Shown here: positions 55,192 through 64,000 of the stretch, piece by piece | Layout of the letters: each line of letters begins with the position of its first letter | How positions within the stretch are numbered: position 1 is the stretch's first letter | Assembly: GCF_000719265.1 (NCBI RefSeq) | Contig: NZ_JOFL01000030.1 | Coordinates: 3,791-67,790 of the forward strand | Origin: Streptomyces roseoverticillatus | GTDB lineage: Bacteria; Actinomycetota; Actinomycetes; Streptomycetales; Streptomycetaceae | DNA length: 64,000 nucleotides | Direction of reading: 5' to 3' | Translations under genes and position numbers: made by a program | Notes under the pieces: model-generated | The model's input: the letters and a program-made list of their open reading frames with translations, nothing else | The model's database searches: none | Told to the model about the DNA's origin: nothing

Positions 55192-56009
55192 TGCGCATCG
55201 ACGTCGTCACGATCTTCCCCGAGTACCTCGAGCCGCTGAGCGTCTCGCTCGTCGGCAAAGCGCGCGCACGAGGTCAGCTGGATGTCCGCGTGCACGACCT
55301 GCGCGAGTGGACGCACGACAAGCACAACACCGTCGACGACACGCCCTACGGCGGCGGCCCCGGCATGGTCATGAAGCCGGAGCCCTGGGGAGAGGCCCTG
55401 GACGCGGTCATCGAGTCGGGGGCGCAGGGGGAGGAGCTGCCCGTGCTCGTCGTCCCGACGCCCAGCGGCCGGCCCTTCACCCAGGAGCTCGCGGTCGAGC
55501 TCTCCGAGAAGTCGTGGCTGGTCTTCACCCCCGCCCGCTACGAGGGCATCGACCGCCGGGTCATCGAGGAGTACGGCGACCGCCTCGACGTCCGCGAGGT
55601 GTCCATCGGCGACTACGTCCTGGCCGGCGGAGAGGCCCCCGTCCTCGTGATGGTCGAGGCCGTCGCGCGCCTGCTCCCCGGCGTCCTCGGCAACGCCGAG
55701 TCCCACCGCGACGACTCCTTCGCCCCGGGCGCCATGGCGGACCTCCTCGAGGGCCCCGTCTACACCAAGCCCCCGGAGTGGCGCGACCGCGGTATCCCCG
55801 ACGTCCTGCTGAGCGGCCATCACGGCAAGATCGCCCGCTGGCGCCGCGACGAGGCGATCCGCCGCACCGTGCGCAACCGCCCCGATCTGATCGAGCGCGC
55901 CGACCCCGCGGCCTTCGACAAGAAGGACCGCGAGATCCTCTCGATCCTGGGCTGGGGCCCCGGCCCCGACGGCCGATTTGGGCGAGTGGCCCCGGACGTG
56001 GAAGAATAA
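55191..56009 (+). CDS. trmD: tRNA (guanine37-N1)-methyltransferase
   Basis: 272 residues, SPOUT fold. It contains TIFPEYLEPL, DTPYGGGPGMVMKPEP and the knot region ISIGDYVLAGGE equivalent VSIGDYVLAGGEAPVLVM. It methylates G37 in tRNAs. ATG shares a base with the rimM stop (TGATG). Confidence 0.98.
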   Translation: MRIDVVTIFPEYLEPLSVSLVGKARARGQLDVRVHDLREWTHDKHNTVDDTPYGGGPGMVMKPEPWGEALDAVIESGAQGEELPVLVVPTPSGRPFTQELAVELSEKSWLVFTPARYEGIDRRVIEEYGDRLDVREVSIGDYVLAGGEAPVLVMVEAVARLLPGVLGNAESHRDDSFAPGAMADLLEGPVYTKPPEWRDRGIPDVLLSGHHGKIARWRRDEAIRRTVRNRPDLIERADPAAFDKKDREILSILGWGPGPDGRFGRVAPDVEE

Positions 56010-56139
56010 GCCGTTGCCTTGCGCCCGGCGTGCGCCCCTGCCACAGGGGGAATGACGTCCGCCCGGTGTTCCGGCACCATCCCCACTTCAGTACGAATTC
56101 CGCTGATGACCTGTGGCATCGGCGAGGAAGCAGACGAAC

Positions 56140-56490
56140 ATGTCCTCCCTGCTCGACAACGTCAACGCCGCGTCGCTGCGCACCGACGTCCCGGCCTTCC
56201 GCCCCGGCGACACCGTGAACGTCCACGTCCGCGTCATCGAGGGCAACCGCTCCCGTATCCAGCAGTTCAAGGGTGTCGTCATCCGCCGCCAGGGCGCGGG
56301 CATCAGCGAGACCTTCACGGTCCGCAAGGTCTCGTTCTCCGTCGGCGTCGAGCGCACCTTCCCGGTGCACAGCCCGATCTTCGAGAAGGTCGAGCTCGTC
56401 ACCCGCGGTGACGTCCGTCGCGCCAAGCTGTACTACCTCCGTGAGCTCCGTGGCAAGGCCGCGAAGATCAAGGAGAAGCGCGACAACTGA
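56140..56490 (+). CDS. rplS: 50S ribosomal protein L19
   Basis: 116 residues, full length: [29 protein letters not shown] in part and [16 protein letters not shown] 56140 after GAGGAAG. The leader of 130 bases after trmD may hold its own promoter. Confidence 0.97.
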   Translation: MSSLLDNVNAASLRTDVPAFRPGDTVNVHVRVIEGNRSRIQQFKGVVIRRQGAGISETFTVRKVSFSVGVERTFPVHSPIFEKVELVTRGDVRRAKLYYLRELRGKAAKIKEKRDN

Positions 56491-56535
56491 GCTTCCGTCC
56501 GGAGTCCGCGCCCGGCCGGATAGGCTTTCGGCTCG

Positions 56536-57498
56536 ATGGACACCGACGTACAGCTTTCGGAGCGCGACCGCTCTCCCCGCCCCGTAGAGGGGGAGGAGCA
56601 GGGGTCGCGCTCCTCGCGTTTTCCCGCCTCTCCGGCGGCCTCGGTCAGGGCCGCCCGGGCGTGGCTGCGGGGCGGCGGCCCCATGCGCCGTGCAGGCGTG
56701 CTGCTGACGCTCTGCCTCGTCTTCATGCTGCTGCTGAGCAGCTACGTGGTGCAGCCCTTCCTGATCCCCAGCGGCTCGATGGAGAACACGCTCCACGTGG
56801 GGGACCGCGTCCTGGTCAACAAGCTCGCCTACGCCTTCGGGGACGAGCCGGAGCGCGGTGACGTGATCGTCTTCGACGGCACCGGGTCCTTCGTCCAGGA
56901 CGCGCCGGCGGAGAACCCCGTGGCGGCGCTGATCCGTAAGGGCGCCTCGTCCGTCGGCCTCATGGGGCCGGCGGCAACGGTCTACATCAAGCGCGTGGTC
57001 GGTGTCGGGGGTGACCGGGTCACCTGTTGCGACGCGCGGGGCCGGCTGCAGATCAACGGCCACCCGGTGGACGAGCGCTTCCTCTACCCGGGCGACGACC
57101 CGTCCCGCGTGCCCTTCGACGTCGTGGTGCCCGCGGGGAAGCTGTGGGTGATGGGCGACCACCGGGGCGACTCCCGCGACTCACGTGATCACCTGGGGGA
57201 GCCCGGCGGGGGCATGGTGCCGGTGAGCAGGGTCATCGGACGGGCCGACTGGATCGGCTGGCCCTTCGGGAGGATGAACACCCTGGAGCGCCCCGACGCC
57301 TACGCGCGCGTTCCGGAGCCCGACGAGTCGGCCGGACACGTAGGAAAGCCGGCCGCACGGGGCGCCGCATGGGGCGGGGAGCAGCCCGCCCGAGGCCAGG
57401 ACCGGGCCGGTCAGTCCGCAGGGCCGGCCGGACAGCCCGCCGGACACGCCGGGCGCCCCGTGGAGCCCGCCGGACACGCAGGGAGTCCGGGTGGGTAG
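56536..57498 (+). CDS. sipW: Type I signal peptidase, SipW-type
   Basis: 320 residues. Membrane serine protease that cleaves Sec/Tat signal peptides. Membrane helix about 52-74; catalytic Ser81 (IPSGSMENT) and Lys152 (YIKRVVGVGGD) are present. A long Gly/Pro/Ala-rich C-terminal tail follows residue 255 with no second membrane helix evident. First of four tandem genes; overlaps sipX by 8 bases. Confidence 0.92.
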   Translation: MDTDVQLSERDRSPRPVEGEEQGSRSSRFPASPAASVRAARAWLRGGGPMRRAGVLLTLCLVFMLLLSSYVVQPFLIPSGSMENTLHVGDRVLVNKLAYAFGDEPERGDVIVFDGTGSFVQDAPAENPVAALIRKGASSVGLMGPAATVYIKRVVGVGGDRVTCCDARGRLQINGHPVDERFLYPGDDPSRVPFDVVVPAGKLWVMGDHRGDSRDSRDHLGEPGGGMVPVSRVIGRADWIGWPFGRMNTLERPDAYARVPEPDESAGHVGKPAARGAAWGGEQPARGQDRAGQSAGPAGQPAGHAGRPVEPAGHAGSPGG

Positions 57499-58528
57499 CC
57501 GGGGACGTACGCTGCCGGGTCCGGCAGGCCCCGCAGACGTAGGAGTGGCGGGTACGGGCGTTCCGGCCTCAGGCGGCCGTGCGGCGCGGCGCAAGGCCGC
57601 CCGGCGGGTCAAGCGGCGCCGGCGCCGCTCCGCGGTCAAAGAGGTGCCGATCCTCATAGCGGTCGCGCTGCTGATCGCCCTCGTGCTCAAGACGTTCCTG
57701 GTGCAGGCGTTCGTGATCCCCTCCGGCTCCATGGAGCAGACCATCCGGATCGGCGACCGTGTGCTCGTGGACAAGCTGACCCCCTGGTTCGGCTCCAGGC
57801 CGCAGCGCGGTGACGTCATCGTCTTCCGGGACCCCGGCGGCTGGCAGGACGGGCAGGAGACGGGCGCCGGGCCCGACCCGGTGGGGGTCAGACAGGTCAA
57901 GCAGTTCCTGACCTTCATCGGTCTGCTGCCGGCGGCGAACGAGCACGACCTGATCAAGAGAGTGATCGGCGTCGGCGGTGACACGGTCAAGTGCTGTGAC
58001 GAGAACGGCAAAATCACGGTCAACGCAACGCCGCTCGACGAGCCGTATCTGCACCCGGACAACCCGCCCTCCAAAATTGAATTCACGGTACGGGTCCCCG
58101 CGGGGCGCTACTTCGTGATGGGCGACCACCGCTCCAACTCGGCTGATTCCCGCTTCCACCTGGACGACCCCGGGCAGGGCACCGTGCCGCAGGAGCTGGT
58201 GATCGGCCGTGCGGTGGTGATCGCATGGCCCCTGGGCCACTGGCGGCAGCTGTCCGAAAGAGACACTTTCGCATCGGTCGGTGACGCGCCGCCCGCGGAG
58301 ACCCAAGCAAGCGGTTCGCCGCATAGTGTGTCCCCCATGGATCAGCAAGGATTGATCCAGCTCCCGACCCCTGCGGAACTCCCGCTCGTTATGGGAGTGG
58401 TGGGCCTGCCTCATGCGTACGGCAGGCCGCAGCGTGGAGAGCGGAGCGAGAGGAGTGGATGTGGGGGACTTGGCGGTCGGCGCACGGTCCGGTCACGAAG
58501 AGCCCGAGAAGCGGCCCGGGGAGGCTGA
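57491..58528 (+). CDS. sipX: Type I signal peptidase, SipX-type
   Basis: 345 residues. Very basic N-terminus, membrane helix about 52-74, catalytic Ser80 (IPSGSMEQT) and Lys156 (DLIKRVIGVGGDT). A C-terminal hydrophobic patch (ELPLVMGVVGLPHAYG) is followed by an arginine-rich tail that runs 68 bases into sipY, so the last 22 residues may be a late extension. GTG 57491. Confidence 0.92.
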   Translation: MGSRGRTLPGPAGPADVGVAGTGVPASGGRAARRKAARRVKRRRRRSAVKEVPILIAVALLIALVLKTFLVQAFVIPSGSMEQTIRIGDRVLVDKLTPWFGSRPQRGDVIVFRDPGGWQDGQETGAGPDPVGVRQVKQFLTFIGLLPAANEHDLIKRVIGVGGDTVKCCDENGKITVNATPLDEPYLHPDNPPSKIEFTVRVPAGRYFVMGDHRSNSADSRFHLDDPGQGTVPQELVIGRAVVIAWPLGHWRQLSERDTFASVGDAPPAETQASGSPHSVSPMDQQGLIQLPTPAELPLVMGVVGLPHAYGRPQRGERSERSGCGGLGGRRTVRSRRAREAARGG

Positions 58529-59474
58529 CGGGTCGCCAGGGGCCGGTGTGCCGGAGGAGGCCATGTCCCAGGCGTCCCAGGAGGCTATGGGCGGGCCGGC
58601 GCGGAGGGACGGCGAAGACGTGAGCCCGGACGCGGACACCGATGGTGAGGGCCCGCGCGGGGAGAGGCCCAAGAAGCAGCGGTCGTTCTGGAAGGAACTG
58701 CCGATCCTGATCGGCATCGCCCTGGTCCTCGCGCTGCTGATCAAGACGTTCCTGGTGCAGGCGTTCTCGATCCCGTCGGACTCGATGCAGAACACCCTCC
58801 AGCGCGGTGACCGCGTGCTGGTGGACAAGCTCACCCCGTGGTTCGGCGCCGAGCCCGAGCGCGGCGAGGTTGTGGTCTTCCACGACCCCGACAACTGGCT
58901 GGGCGACGAGACCCAGACCCCGCAGTCCGGCCCGCTGGGCAGCGGCATGCAGAAGGTCCTCAGCTTCATCGGCCTCATGCCCTCGGCCGAGGAGAAGGAC
59001 CTCATCAAGCGGGTCATCGCGGTCGGCGGGGACACCGTGGAGTGCCAGAAGGGCGGCCCGGTCAAGGTCAACAGCAAGGCGCTGTCGGAGAAGGACTACC
59101 TCTTCCCCGACAACACCCCGTGCGACGACCAGCCCTTCGGCCCGATCGAGGTCCCCAAGGGCAAGCTCTGGGTGATGGGTGACCACCGCCAGAACTCCCT
59201 GGACTCGCGCTACCACCCGAACCAGGATCACGGCTTCGTCCCGGTGTCCGACGTCGTGGGCCGCGCCTTCGTGGTCGCCTGGCCGATCAACCGCTGGTCC
59301 TTCCTCGGTGTCCCCGGCACCTTCGACCAGCCGGGGATCAACGCGGCCGCCGCGGCCGCGCCGTCCGCGCTCGGGCTCGCCGGAGCGGTGCCGCTCGTCC
59401 TGTGGCGCCGGCGCCGGTCGGCCGCACGGGGCGGCACCGAGGAGCTCACCCACCGGAGCGCCCTCAGGGACTGA
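58461..59474 (+). CDS. sipY: Type I signal peptidase, SipY-type
   Basis: 337 residues from GTG 58461, chosen for the GAGAGGAG upstream; ATG 58413 is an alternative. It has a long acidic N-terminus, membrane helix about 80-102, Ser108 (IPSDSMQNT) and Lys183 (DLIKRVIAVGGDT) and a C-terminal helix (about 303-320) giving a two-anchor topology, as reported for S. lividans SipY, the main signal peptidase there. Confidence 0.92.
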   Translation: MGDLAVGARSGHEEPEKRPGEADGSPGAGVPEEAMSQASQEAMGGPARRDGEDVSPDADTDGEGPRGERPKKQRSFWKELPILIGIALVLALLIKTFLVQAFSIPSDSMQNTLQRGDRVLVDKLTPWFGAEPERGEVVVFHDPDNWLGDETQTPQSGPLGSGMQKVLSFIGLMPSAEEKDLIKRVIAVGGDTVECQKGGPVKVNSKALSEKDYLFPDNTPCDDQPFGPIEVPKGKLWVMGDHRQNSLDSRYHPNQDHGFVPVSDVVGRAFVVAWPINRWSFLGVPGTFDQPGINAAAAAAPSALGLAGAVPLVLWRRRRSAARGGTEELTHRSALRD

Positions 59475-59586
59475 CCGGCAGAGCCTCCCGAAGGGCTGAC
59501 TCGCCTGCATACCGCCCGGTAGTGTGCGGTTCCCGTGCCCCTGGGCATGCGGATTCCGATCTTCTACGCGGGGCGGGAGCACTGGG

Positions 59587-60333
59587 ATGAGCGGAGCAGG
59601 ACGTACGGACGACGGCCACGGCCGCGCGGGCAGGATGCTGTCCGGGCTGGCCGTGGCCGTCGGCTGTGTGCTCTTCCTCGGCGGCTTCGTCTGGGGCGCC
59701 CTGCTCTACCAGCCGTACACCGTCCCCACCGACTCCATGGCGCCCACGATCGGGATGGGTGACCGGGTCCTCGCCGAGCGCATAGGCGGCGGCGACGTCC
59801 GCCGCGGGGACATCGTCGTCTTCAAGGACAAGATCTGGGGCGACACGCCGATGGTCAAACGGGTCGTCGGCACCGGCGGCGACACCGTGGCCTGCTGCGA
59901 CAGCAAGGGGCGCCTCACGGTCGACGGCGAACCGATCGAGGAACCGTATCTGCAGGACACGGGCACGGCGTCGCCCACCCGCTTCTCCGCGACTGTCCCC
60001 GAGGGACAGCTCTTCCTGCTCGGCGACCACCGCAGCGACTCCGTTGACTCCCGCGGCCACCTCTCCGACGCCTCCCACGGCACCGTGCCGCGCGGCGCCG
60101 TCCGGGCACGCGTGGACGCCACTGCCTGGCCCGTGGCGGGCTGGGGCATGATGGACAGACCCGAGTCCTTCGCCGCCCTTCCCGGCGGCACCTCGCAGCC
60201 CGGCCCGCTGCCGCTGGTGCTTGCCGCCGTGATCGCCGGAGCGGTGCTCATCCTGGGCGGCGCGGCGTACGGCCCTGTGGCGCGTCTCGTCACACCGAGG
60301 CGCAGGGAGGAGGTGCCCGCCCATGGCCGGTGA
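59587..60333 (+). CDS. sipZ: Type I signal peptidase, SipZ-type
   Basis: 248 residues, the shortest of the four. Membrane helix about 18-40, Ser50 (VPTDSMAPT) and Lys91 (MVKRVVGTGGDT), second helix about 211-232. ATG 59587 with GGGAGC upstream. Its end overlaps the Nudix gene by 11 bases. Confidence 0.93.
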   Translation: MSGAGRTDDGHGRAGRMLSGLAVAVGCVLFLGGFVWGALLYQPYTVPTDSMAPTIGMGDRVLAERIGGGDVRRGDIVVFKDKIWGDTPMVKRVVGTGGDTVACCDSKGRLTVDGEPIEEPYLQDTGTASPTRFSATVPEGQLFLLGDHRSDSVDSRGHLSDASHGTVPRGAVRARVDATAWPVAGWGMMDRPESFAALPGGTSQPGPLPLVLAAVIAGAVLILGGAAYGPVARLVTPRRREEVPAHGR

Positions 60334-60832
60334 AGCGTCCGGCAGCGCCGGCGAGCCGCGCAAGGCGTCGCGGGTCGTCCTGCTCGACCCGTCCGACCGC
60401 ATCCTGCTGATGCACGGCTACGAACCGGACGATCCCTGGACCACCTGGTGGTTCACCCCGGGCGGCGGCCTGGAGGGCACCGAGACGTGGGAGCAGGCGG
60501 CGCGCCGGGAGCTGGCCGAGGAGACCGGGATCACAGAGATCGAACTGGGCCCCGTGCTGTGGCGCCGCACCTGCTCCTTCCCCTTCGACGGCCGCCTCTG
60601 GAACCAGGACGAGCGCTACTTCCTGGCCCGTACGGCGCAGCCCGGCCAGTGGACCGGCGGCGGGACGGAACTGGAGCGGCGCAGCGTCACGGGGCTGCGC
60701 TGGTGGACCTGCGGGGAACTCCTCGCGACCCGTGAGACGGTGTATCCGACCAGGCTCGCCGGGCTGCTGCGTACGCTGCTCGACGAGGGACCCCCGCGTA
60801 CGCCGGTGCTCCTGGAGACGGAGCGTGCCTGA
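60323..60832 (+). CDS. Nudix hydrolase
   Basis: 169 residues. The Nudix box occupies residues 48-70 (GGLEGTETWEQAARRELAEE then TGI) with every key glutamate. It hydrolyses a nucleoside diphosphate derivative; the substrate is unknown. An overlap with sipZ indicates the same transcript. Confidence 0.93.
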   Translation: MAGEASGSAGEPRKASRVVLLDPSDRILLMHGYEPDDPWTTWWFTPGGGLEGTETWEQAARRELAEETGITEIELGPVLWRRTCSFPFDGRLWNQDERYFLARTAQPGQWTGGGTELERRSVTGLRWWTCGELLATRETVYPTRLAGLLRTLLDEGPPRTPVLLETERA

Positions 60833-60871
60833 CGCACAATGGGGAGACGCACGGCTGAAGGGGAACATGCC

Positions 60872-61180
60872 ATGAGCGCCGAGGACCTCGAGAAGTACGA
60901 GACCGAGATGGAGCTGAAGCTCTACCGGGAGTACCGCGATGTCGTCGGTCTGTTCAAATACGTGATCGAGACCGAGCGCCGCTTCTACCTCACCAACGAC
61001 TACGAGATGCAGGTGCACTCCGTCCAGGGCGAGGTCTTCTTCGAGGTCTCGATGGCCGACGCCTGGGTCTGGGACATGTACCGCCCCGCTCGCTTCGTGA
61101 AACAGGTGCGGGTGCTCACGTTCAAGGACGTGAACATCGAGGAGCTCAACAAGACCGACCTCGACCTTCCGGGTGGCTGA
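60872..61180 (+). CDS. DUF2469 family protein
   Basis: 102 residues. Highly conserved in actinomycetes: MSAEDLEKYETEMELKLYRE and YVIETERRFYLTNDYEMQV. Negatively charged and soluble; no known activity. ATG 60872 after GAAGGGGAA. Lies in the sipZ-nudix-yraN string. Confidence 0.92.
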   Translation: MSAEDLEKYETEMELKLYREYRDVVGLFKYVIETERRFYLTNDYEMQVHSVQGEVFFEVSMADAWVWDMYRPARFVKQVRVLTFKDVNIEELNKTDLDLPGG

Positions 61181-61262
61181 GTTCTCCACAACCGACGGGT
61201 TATCCACCAAGATCCAATAGTTACGGGCCGCGGCGGCAGGGTGGGCGCCGGAGGTGGTGCCC

Positions 61263-61622
61263 GTGAACGCCCGAGAAGCACTCGGCCGCTACGGCGAGAA
61301 TCTTGCCGTCCGCCTGCTGGCCCAGGCCGGCATCGTCGTCCTCGAACGGAACTGGAGATGCCGCGAGGGCGAGATCGACATCGTGGCCATGGAGGCCGAC
61401 ACCCTGGTGGTCTGCGAGGTCAAGACCCGCAGCACCGGTGTGTACGAGCATCCGATGGCCGCCGTCACCCCGGCGAAGGCGGAGCGGCTGCGCCGGCTCG
61501 CCGAGCGCTGGCTGGAGCGCCACGGCGGCCCGCCTCCGGGCGGTGTCCGGATCGACCTGGTGGGCGTGATCGTCCCCGGTCGTGGCGCCCCCGCCGTCGA
61601 GCACGCCAAGGGGGTGGCGTGA
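61263..61622 (+). CDS. yraN: YraN/UPF0102 endonuclease-like protein
   Basis: 119 residues. Restriction-endonuclease-like core: [41 protein letters not shown], with E-D-x-ExK type residues (EIDIV and EVK). GTG 61263 has GGAGGTG six bases before. It is coupled to yifB by overlap; with yifB and dprA it forms a linked group across bacteria. Confidence 0.93.
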   Translation: MNAREALGRYGENLAVRLLAQAGIVVLERNWRCREGEIDIVAMEADTLVVCEVKTRSTGVYEHPMAAVTPAKAERLRRLAERWLERHGGPPPGGVRIDLVGVIVPGRGAPAVEHAKGVA

Positions 61623-63229
61623 TGGGCTTCGCCCGTACGTGCTCGGTGGCGCTGGTCGGCGTCGAGGGAGTGGTGGTCGAGGTCCAGGCCGACCTGGAGC
61701 CCGGAGTCGCCGCCTTCACCCTCGTCGGCCTCCCCGACAAGAGCCTCGTCGAGAGCAAGGACCGCGTCCGCGCCGCCGTGGTGAACTCCGGCGCCGAGTG
61801 GCCGCAGAAGAAGCTGACCGTCGGCTTGAGCCCCGCGGCGGTCCCCAAGAGCGGCAGCGGCTTCGACCTCGCCGTCGCCTGTGCCGTCCTGGCTGCCTCG
61901 GAGCGTCTCGACCCGCGCGAGCTCGCTGATCTGGTGCTGATCGGCGAGCTCGGCCTCGACGGCCGCGTCCGGCCGGTGCCGGGCATCCTGCCGGCCGTCC
62001 TGGCTGCCGCCGACGCCGGCTACCGGCAGGTCGTCGTCCCCGAGCGCACCGCCGCTGAGGCATCACTCGTGCCAGGGGTCTCGGTCCTCGGCATCCACAG
62101 CCTGCGCCAGCTGATCGCGGTCCTGACGGACGAGCCGGTGCCGGAGGAGGAGCCGCTGCAGGAGGGCCGCCCGGATCCGATGCTCGCGGGACTCTCGGTC
62201 CCGGGGGCAGGGCTGGGAACGGGCGTCCTGCTCGGCGAGCGGCAGCCCGACCTCTCCGAGGTCGCCGGGCAGGCCAAGGCCCGGACGGCCCTGGAAGTCG
62301 CCGCCGCCGGGCGGCACCACCTGCTCCTCCAGGGACCGCCCGGAGCGGGCAAGACCATGCTCGCCGAGCGGCTGCCAGGCCTGCTGCCGCCGCTCACCCC
62401 GCAGGAGTCGCTCGAGGTCACGGCGGTCCACTCCGTAGCGGGGACGCTCCCCGCCGGGCAGCCCCTCGTCGGCAGAGCCCCCTACTGCGCCCCGCACCAC
62501 TCTGCGTCCATGCCCTCCCTGGTCGGCGGCGGCTCGGGGCTGCCGCGCCCCGGCGCGGTGTCCCTCGCGCACCGTGGAGTGCTTTTCATGGATGAGGCAC
62601 CGGAGTTCTCCGGACGCGTGCTCGATGCACTTAGGCAGCCGCTCGAATCAGGGCATGTGATCGTGGCCCGCTCCGCCGGCGTGCTGCGGCTCCCCGCCCG
62701 GTTCCTGCTCGTCCTGGCCGCGAATCCCTGCCCCTGCGGCAGGCACGGGATGCTGGCCGAGGGCTGCGACTGCGCCCCGCAGGCCGTCAGGCGTTACCGC
62801 GCCCGTCTCTCCGGCCCCCTCCTGGACCGGGTCGACCTGAGGGTGACGGTCGAACCGGTGGCCCGCTCCGAGCTCACGGGAGCCGGGACAGGAGCGGAGA
62901 CGACGGCCGAGGTGGCCGAGAGGGTCCGTGCCGCCCGGGAGCGGGCCGCCGCCCGCCTTACGGACACGCCCTGGGCGACCAACAGCGAGGTCCCCGGCCA
63001 CGAACTGCGGACCCGCTGGCGCGTCGCCCCGGGAGCACTCGTCGAAGCCGAACGCGACATGGAGCGGGGCCTGCTGACGGCGCGTGGCCTTGACCGCGTG
63101 CTGCGGGTCGCCTGGACCGTGGCCGACCTCGCCGGGCACGACCGCCCCGGCGCCGCGGACGTCAACTGCGCGCTGGAGCTGCGTACGGGCGTCCATCGCG
63201 GCACCGTTCTGCCGGGGGACCGCCCGTGA
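61622..63229 (+). CDS. yifB: YifB/ComM family Mg-chelatase-like AAA ATPase
   Basis: 535 residues. The N-terminal Lon-like fold (GFARTCSVALVGVEG, GLPDKSLVESKDRVRAA) is followed by AAA motifs GPPGAGKTM (near 239) and FMDEAPEF (Walker B). CPCGRHG zinc-like patch. In other bacteria ComM extends branch migration in natural transformation. Coupled to dprA. Confidence 0.95.
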   Translation: MGFARTCSVALVGVEGVVVEVQADLEPGVAAFTLVGLPDKSLVESKDRVRAAVVNSGAEWPQKKLTVGLSPAAVPKSGSGFDLAVACAVLAASERLDPRELADLVLIGELGLDGRVRPVPGILPAVLAAADAGYRQVVVPERTAAEASLVPGVSVLGIHSLRQLIAVLTDEPVPEEEPLQEGRPDPMLAGLSVPGAGLGTGVLLGERQPDLSEVAGQAKARTALEVAAAGRHHLLLQGPPGAGKTMLAERLPGLLPPLTPQESLEVTAVHSVAGTLPAGQPLVGRAPYCAPHHSASMPSLVGGGSGLPRPGAVSLAHRGVLFMDEAPEFSGRVLDALRQPLESGHVIVARSAGVLRLPARFLLVLAANPCPCGRHGMLAEGCDCAPQAVRRYRARLSGPLLDRVDLRVTVEPVARSELTGAGTGAETTAEVAERVRAARERAAARLTDTPWATNSEVPGHELRTRWRVAPGALVEAERDMERGLLTARGLDRVLRVAWTVADLAGHDRPGAADVNCALELRTGVHRGTVLPGDRP

Positions 63230-63945
63230 CTGCCTCCGCCGAGGACCGGTTGGCCCGTGCCGCGCTGACCCGGTTGACCGAGCCCGGTGACGAGCGCGTG
63301 GGCCGCTGGGTGCGGGAGATGGGGACCGTGGGGCTGGTGCGGGGCCTCACGGGCACGGGACCGGCACCGAAGGGCGCCGGCCGTGAGCGGCTCGCGGGCT
63401 GTCGGCAGCGCGCCGCCGCCCTCGATCCCCAGGGCGACCTTGACGCCGTCGCTCGGCTGGGCGGCCGTTTCGTCTGCCCCGGCGACCCGGAATGGCCCGG
63501 GCAGCTGGACGACCTCGGCGACGCCCGTCCGCTCGGCCTGTGGGTGCGCGGCGGCGCCGACCTGCGGCTGTGGGCCCTGCGCTCCGTCGCCGTGGTCGGC
63601 GCCCGCGCCTGCACCGATTATGGCTCGCACGTCGCGTCCCTCCTCGGCGCCGGGCTAGCCCGGCGTGGCTGGGTGGTCGTGTCCGGCGCGGCGTACGGCG
63701 TCGACGGCGCCGCGCACAGAGGGGCGCTCGCCGCGGGCGGGGTGACCGTGGCCGTGCTGGCCTGCGGGGTCGACGTGCCCTACCCGCGCGGCCACGCGGA
63801 TCTGCTCGACCGGATCGTGGAACGGGGTCTCGTGCTGGCCGAGTTGCCCCCGGGCGGCCACCCCACCCGCAGCCGCTTCGTCCTGCGCAACCGCGTCATC
63901 CCCGCTTCTCTGGGGCTGCGTCCTGTTGCCCTGACAGCCAGTTAG
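63226..63945 (+). pseudogene. dprA: dprA (DNA processing protein), apparently truncated by inserted DNA
   Basis: The frame starts at GTG 63226, overlapping yifB. Residues 1-225 are good DprA sequence (SVAVVGARACTDYGSHVASLL, GAAYGVDGAAHRGALAAGG, VDVPYPRGHADLL, PPGGHPTRSRFVLRNRVI). After NRVI the expected AALTRGTVVVEAAYRSGS-like part of the Rossmann domain is missing; instead PASLGLRPVALTAS and a stop follow. The normal protein is about 380 residues. The break is at about 63900. The product would lack half of the DNA-binding fold and RecA-loading surface. Confidence 0.82.
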
Positions 63946-64000
63946 GCATCGGTGCAGCTCAACGCCGGTGTGGAAGAGCGTAGTCAGTGCAACAGCTGTG
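63901..64000. mobile_element. Left end of a probable insertion within dprA
   Basis: From about 63901 the DNA no longer encodes DprA. The border reads GGGGCTGCGTCCTGTTGCC (63912-63930), the sort of sequence that ends an IS inverted repeat, but no transposase is visible in the remaining bases. GC content falls (about 58% in the last 60 bases). Direction and family cannot be given. Confidence 0.5.

Overview
The window is a stretch of Streptomyces (high-GC actinomycete) core chromosome. GC-rich coding DNA, frequent GTG and TTG starts, long perfect-stem terminators and a gene order I recognise from the S. coelicolor SCO5544-SCO5604 segment all point there. Anchor genes for that synteny are cvnA1, gltX, ndgR-leuCD, hupS, smc-glcP-ftsY, nsdA, amtB-glnK-glnD, ffh, rpsP-trmD-rplS and sipW-Z. 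No CRISPR array, prophage or biosynthetic cluster is visible.

Layout. 1-4300: start of the CvnA1-type histidine kinase on the minus strand, a small unknown protein, a nested hairpin repeat, an FAA hydrolase, then gltX followed by a Gln-Glu-Glu-Gln-Glu tRNA cluster. 4500-7500: a STAS/MEDS regulatory pair and a divergent MerR/DUF4188 pair sharing an operator. 7700-11850: ndgR, leuC, leuD, a small conserved gene and hupS. 12000-19300: a small cold-shock-like protein, cofC, plsC-like, gpsA, ddl, a DUF3515 lipoprotein, an Lrp-ligand-domain protein, thiL, thiD and rpmB. 19600-31560: a FakA-like DAK2 protein, recG, rsmD, coaD, a SepIVA-like DivIVA protein, yceD, rpmF, rnc, mutM, a CAP-domain protein, acyP and a small coiled-coil protein. 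31800-40710: smc, a GlcP-type sugar permease, an NCS1 permease and ftsY. 40900-43540: a PrimPol-domain protein and nsdA, divergent. 43970-49860: amtB-glnK-glnD behind a GlnR-like box, then ffh. 50030-53585: a methyltransferase, an archaeal/eukaryote-type prolyl-tRNA synthetase and an SprT-like protein. 53741-63229: rpsP-khpA-rimM-trmD-rplS, four type I signal peptidase genes in a row, a Nudix hydrolase, DUF2469, yraN and yifB/comM. 63226-64000: dprA, which loses its conserved sequence at about 63900 and runs into unrelated DNA.

How the genes work together. Most are housekeeping: translation (gltX, proS, ribosomal proteins L28, L32, S16 and L19, rRNA/tRNA modification, tRNAs), protein targeting and secretion (ffh, ftsY, sipW-Z), chromosome biology (smc, hupS, recG, dprA), envelope precursors (gpsA, plsC-like, ddl), thiamine and CoA cofactors (thiL, thiD, coaD), nitrogen sensing (GlnR box, AmtB, GlnK, GlnD) and leucine biosynthesis under NdgR. 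GluRS sits next to tRNA-Glu and tRNA-Gln genes, which fits the indirect actinobacterial route in which GluRS charges both.

The most unusual features are sequence-level. The 9-mer GCATGAGGC (either strand) occurs about 44 times, by my reading, against roughly one expected. It forms intergenic clusters and also sits in frame inside linkers of many genes. A palindromic repeat resembling a common Streptomyces intergenic element is embedded in frame at the 5' end of gltX. dprA appears disrupted at the right edge of the window.
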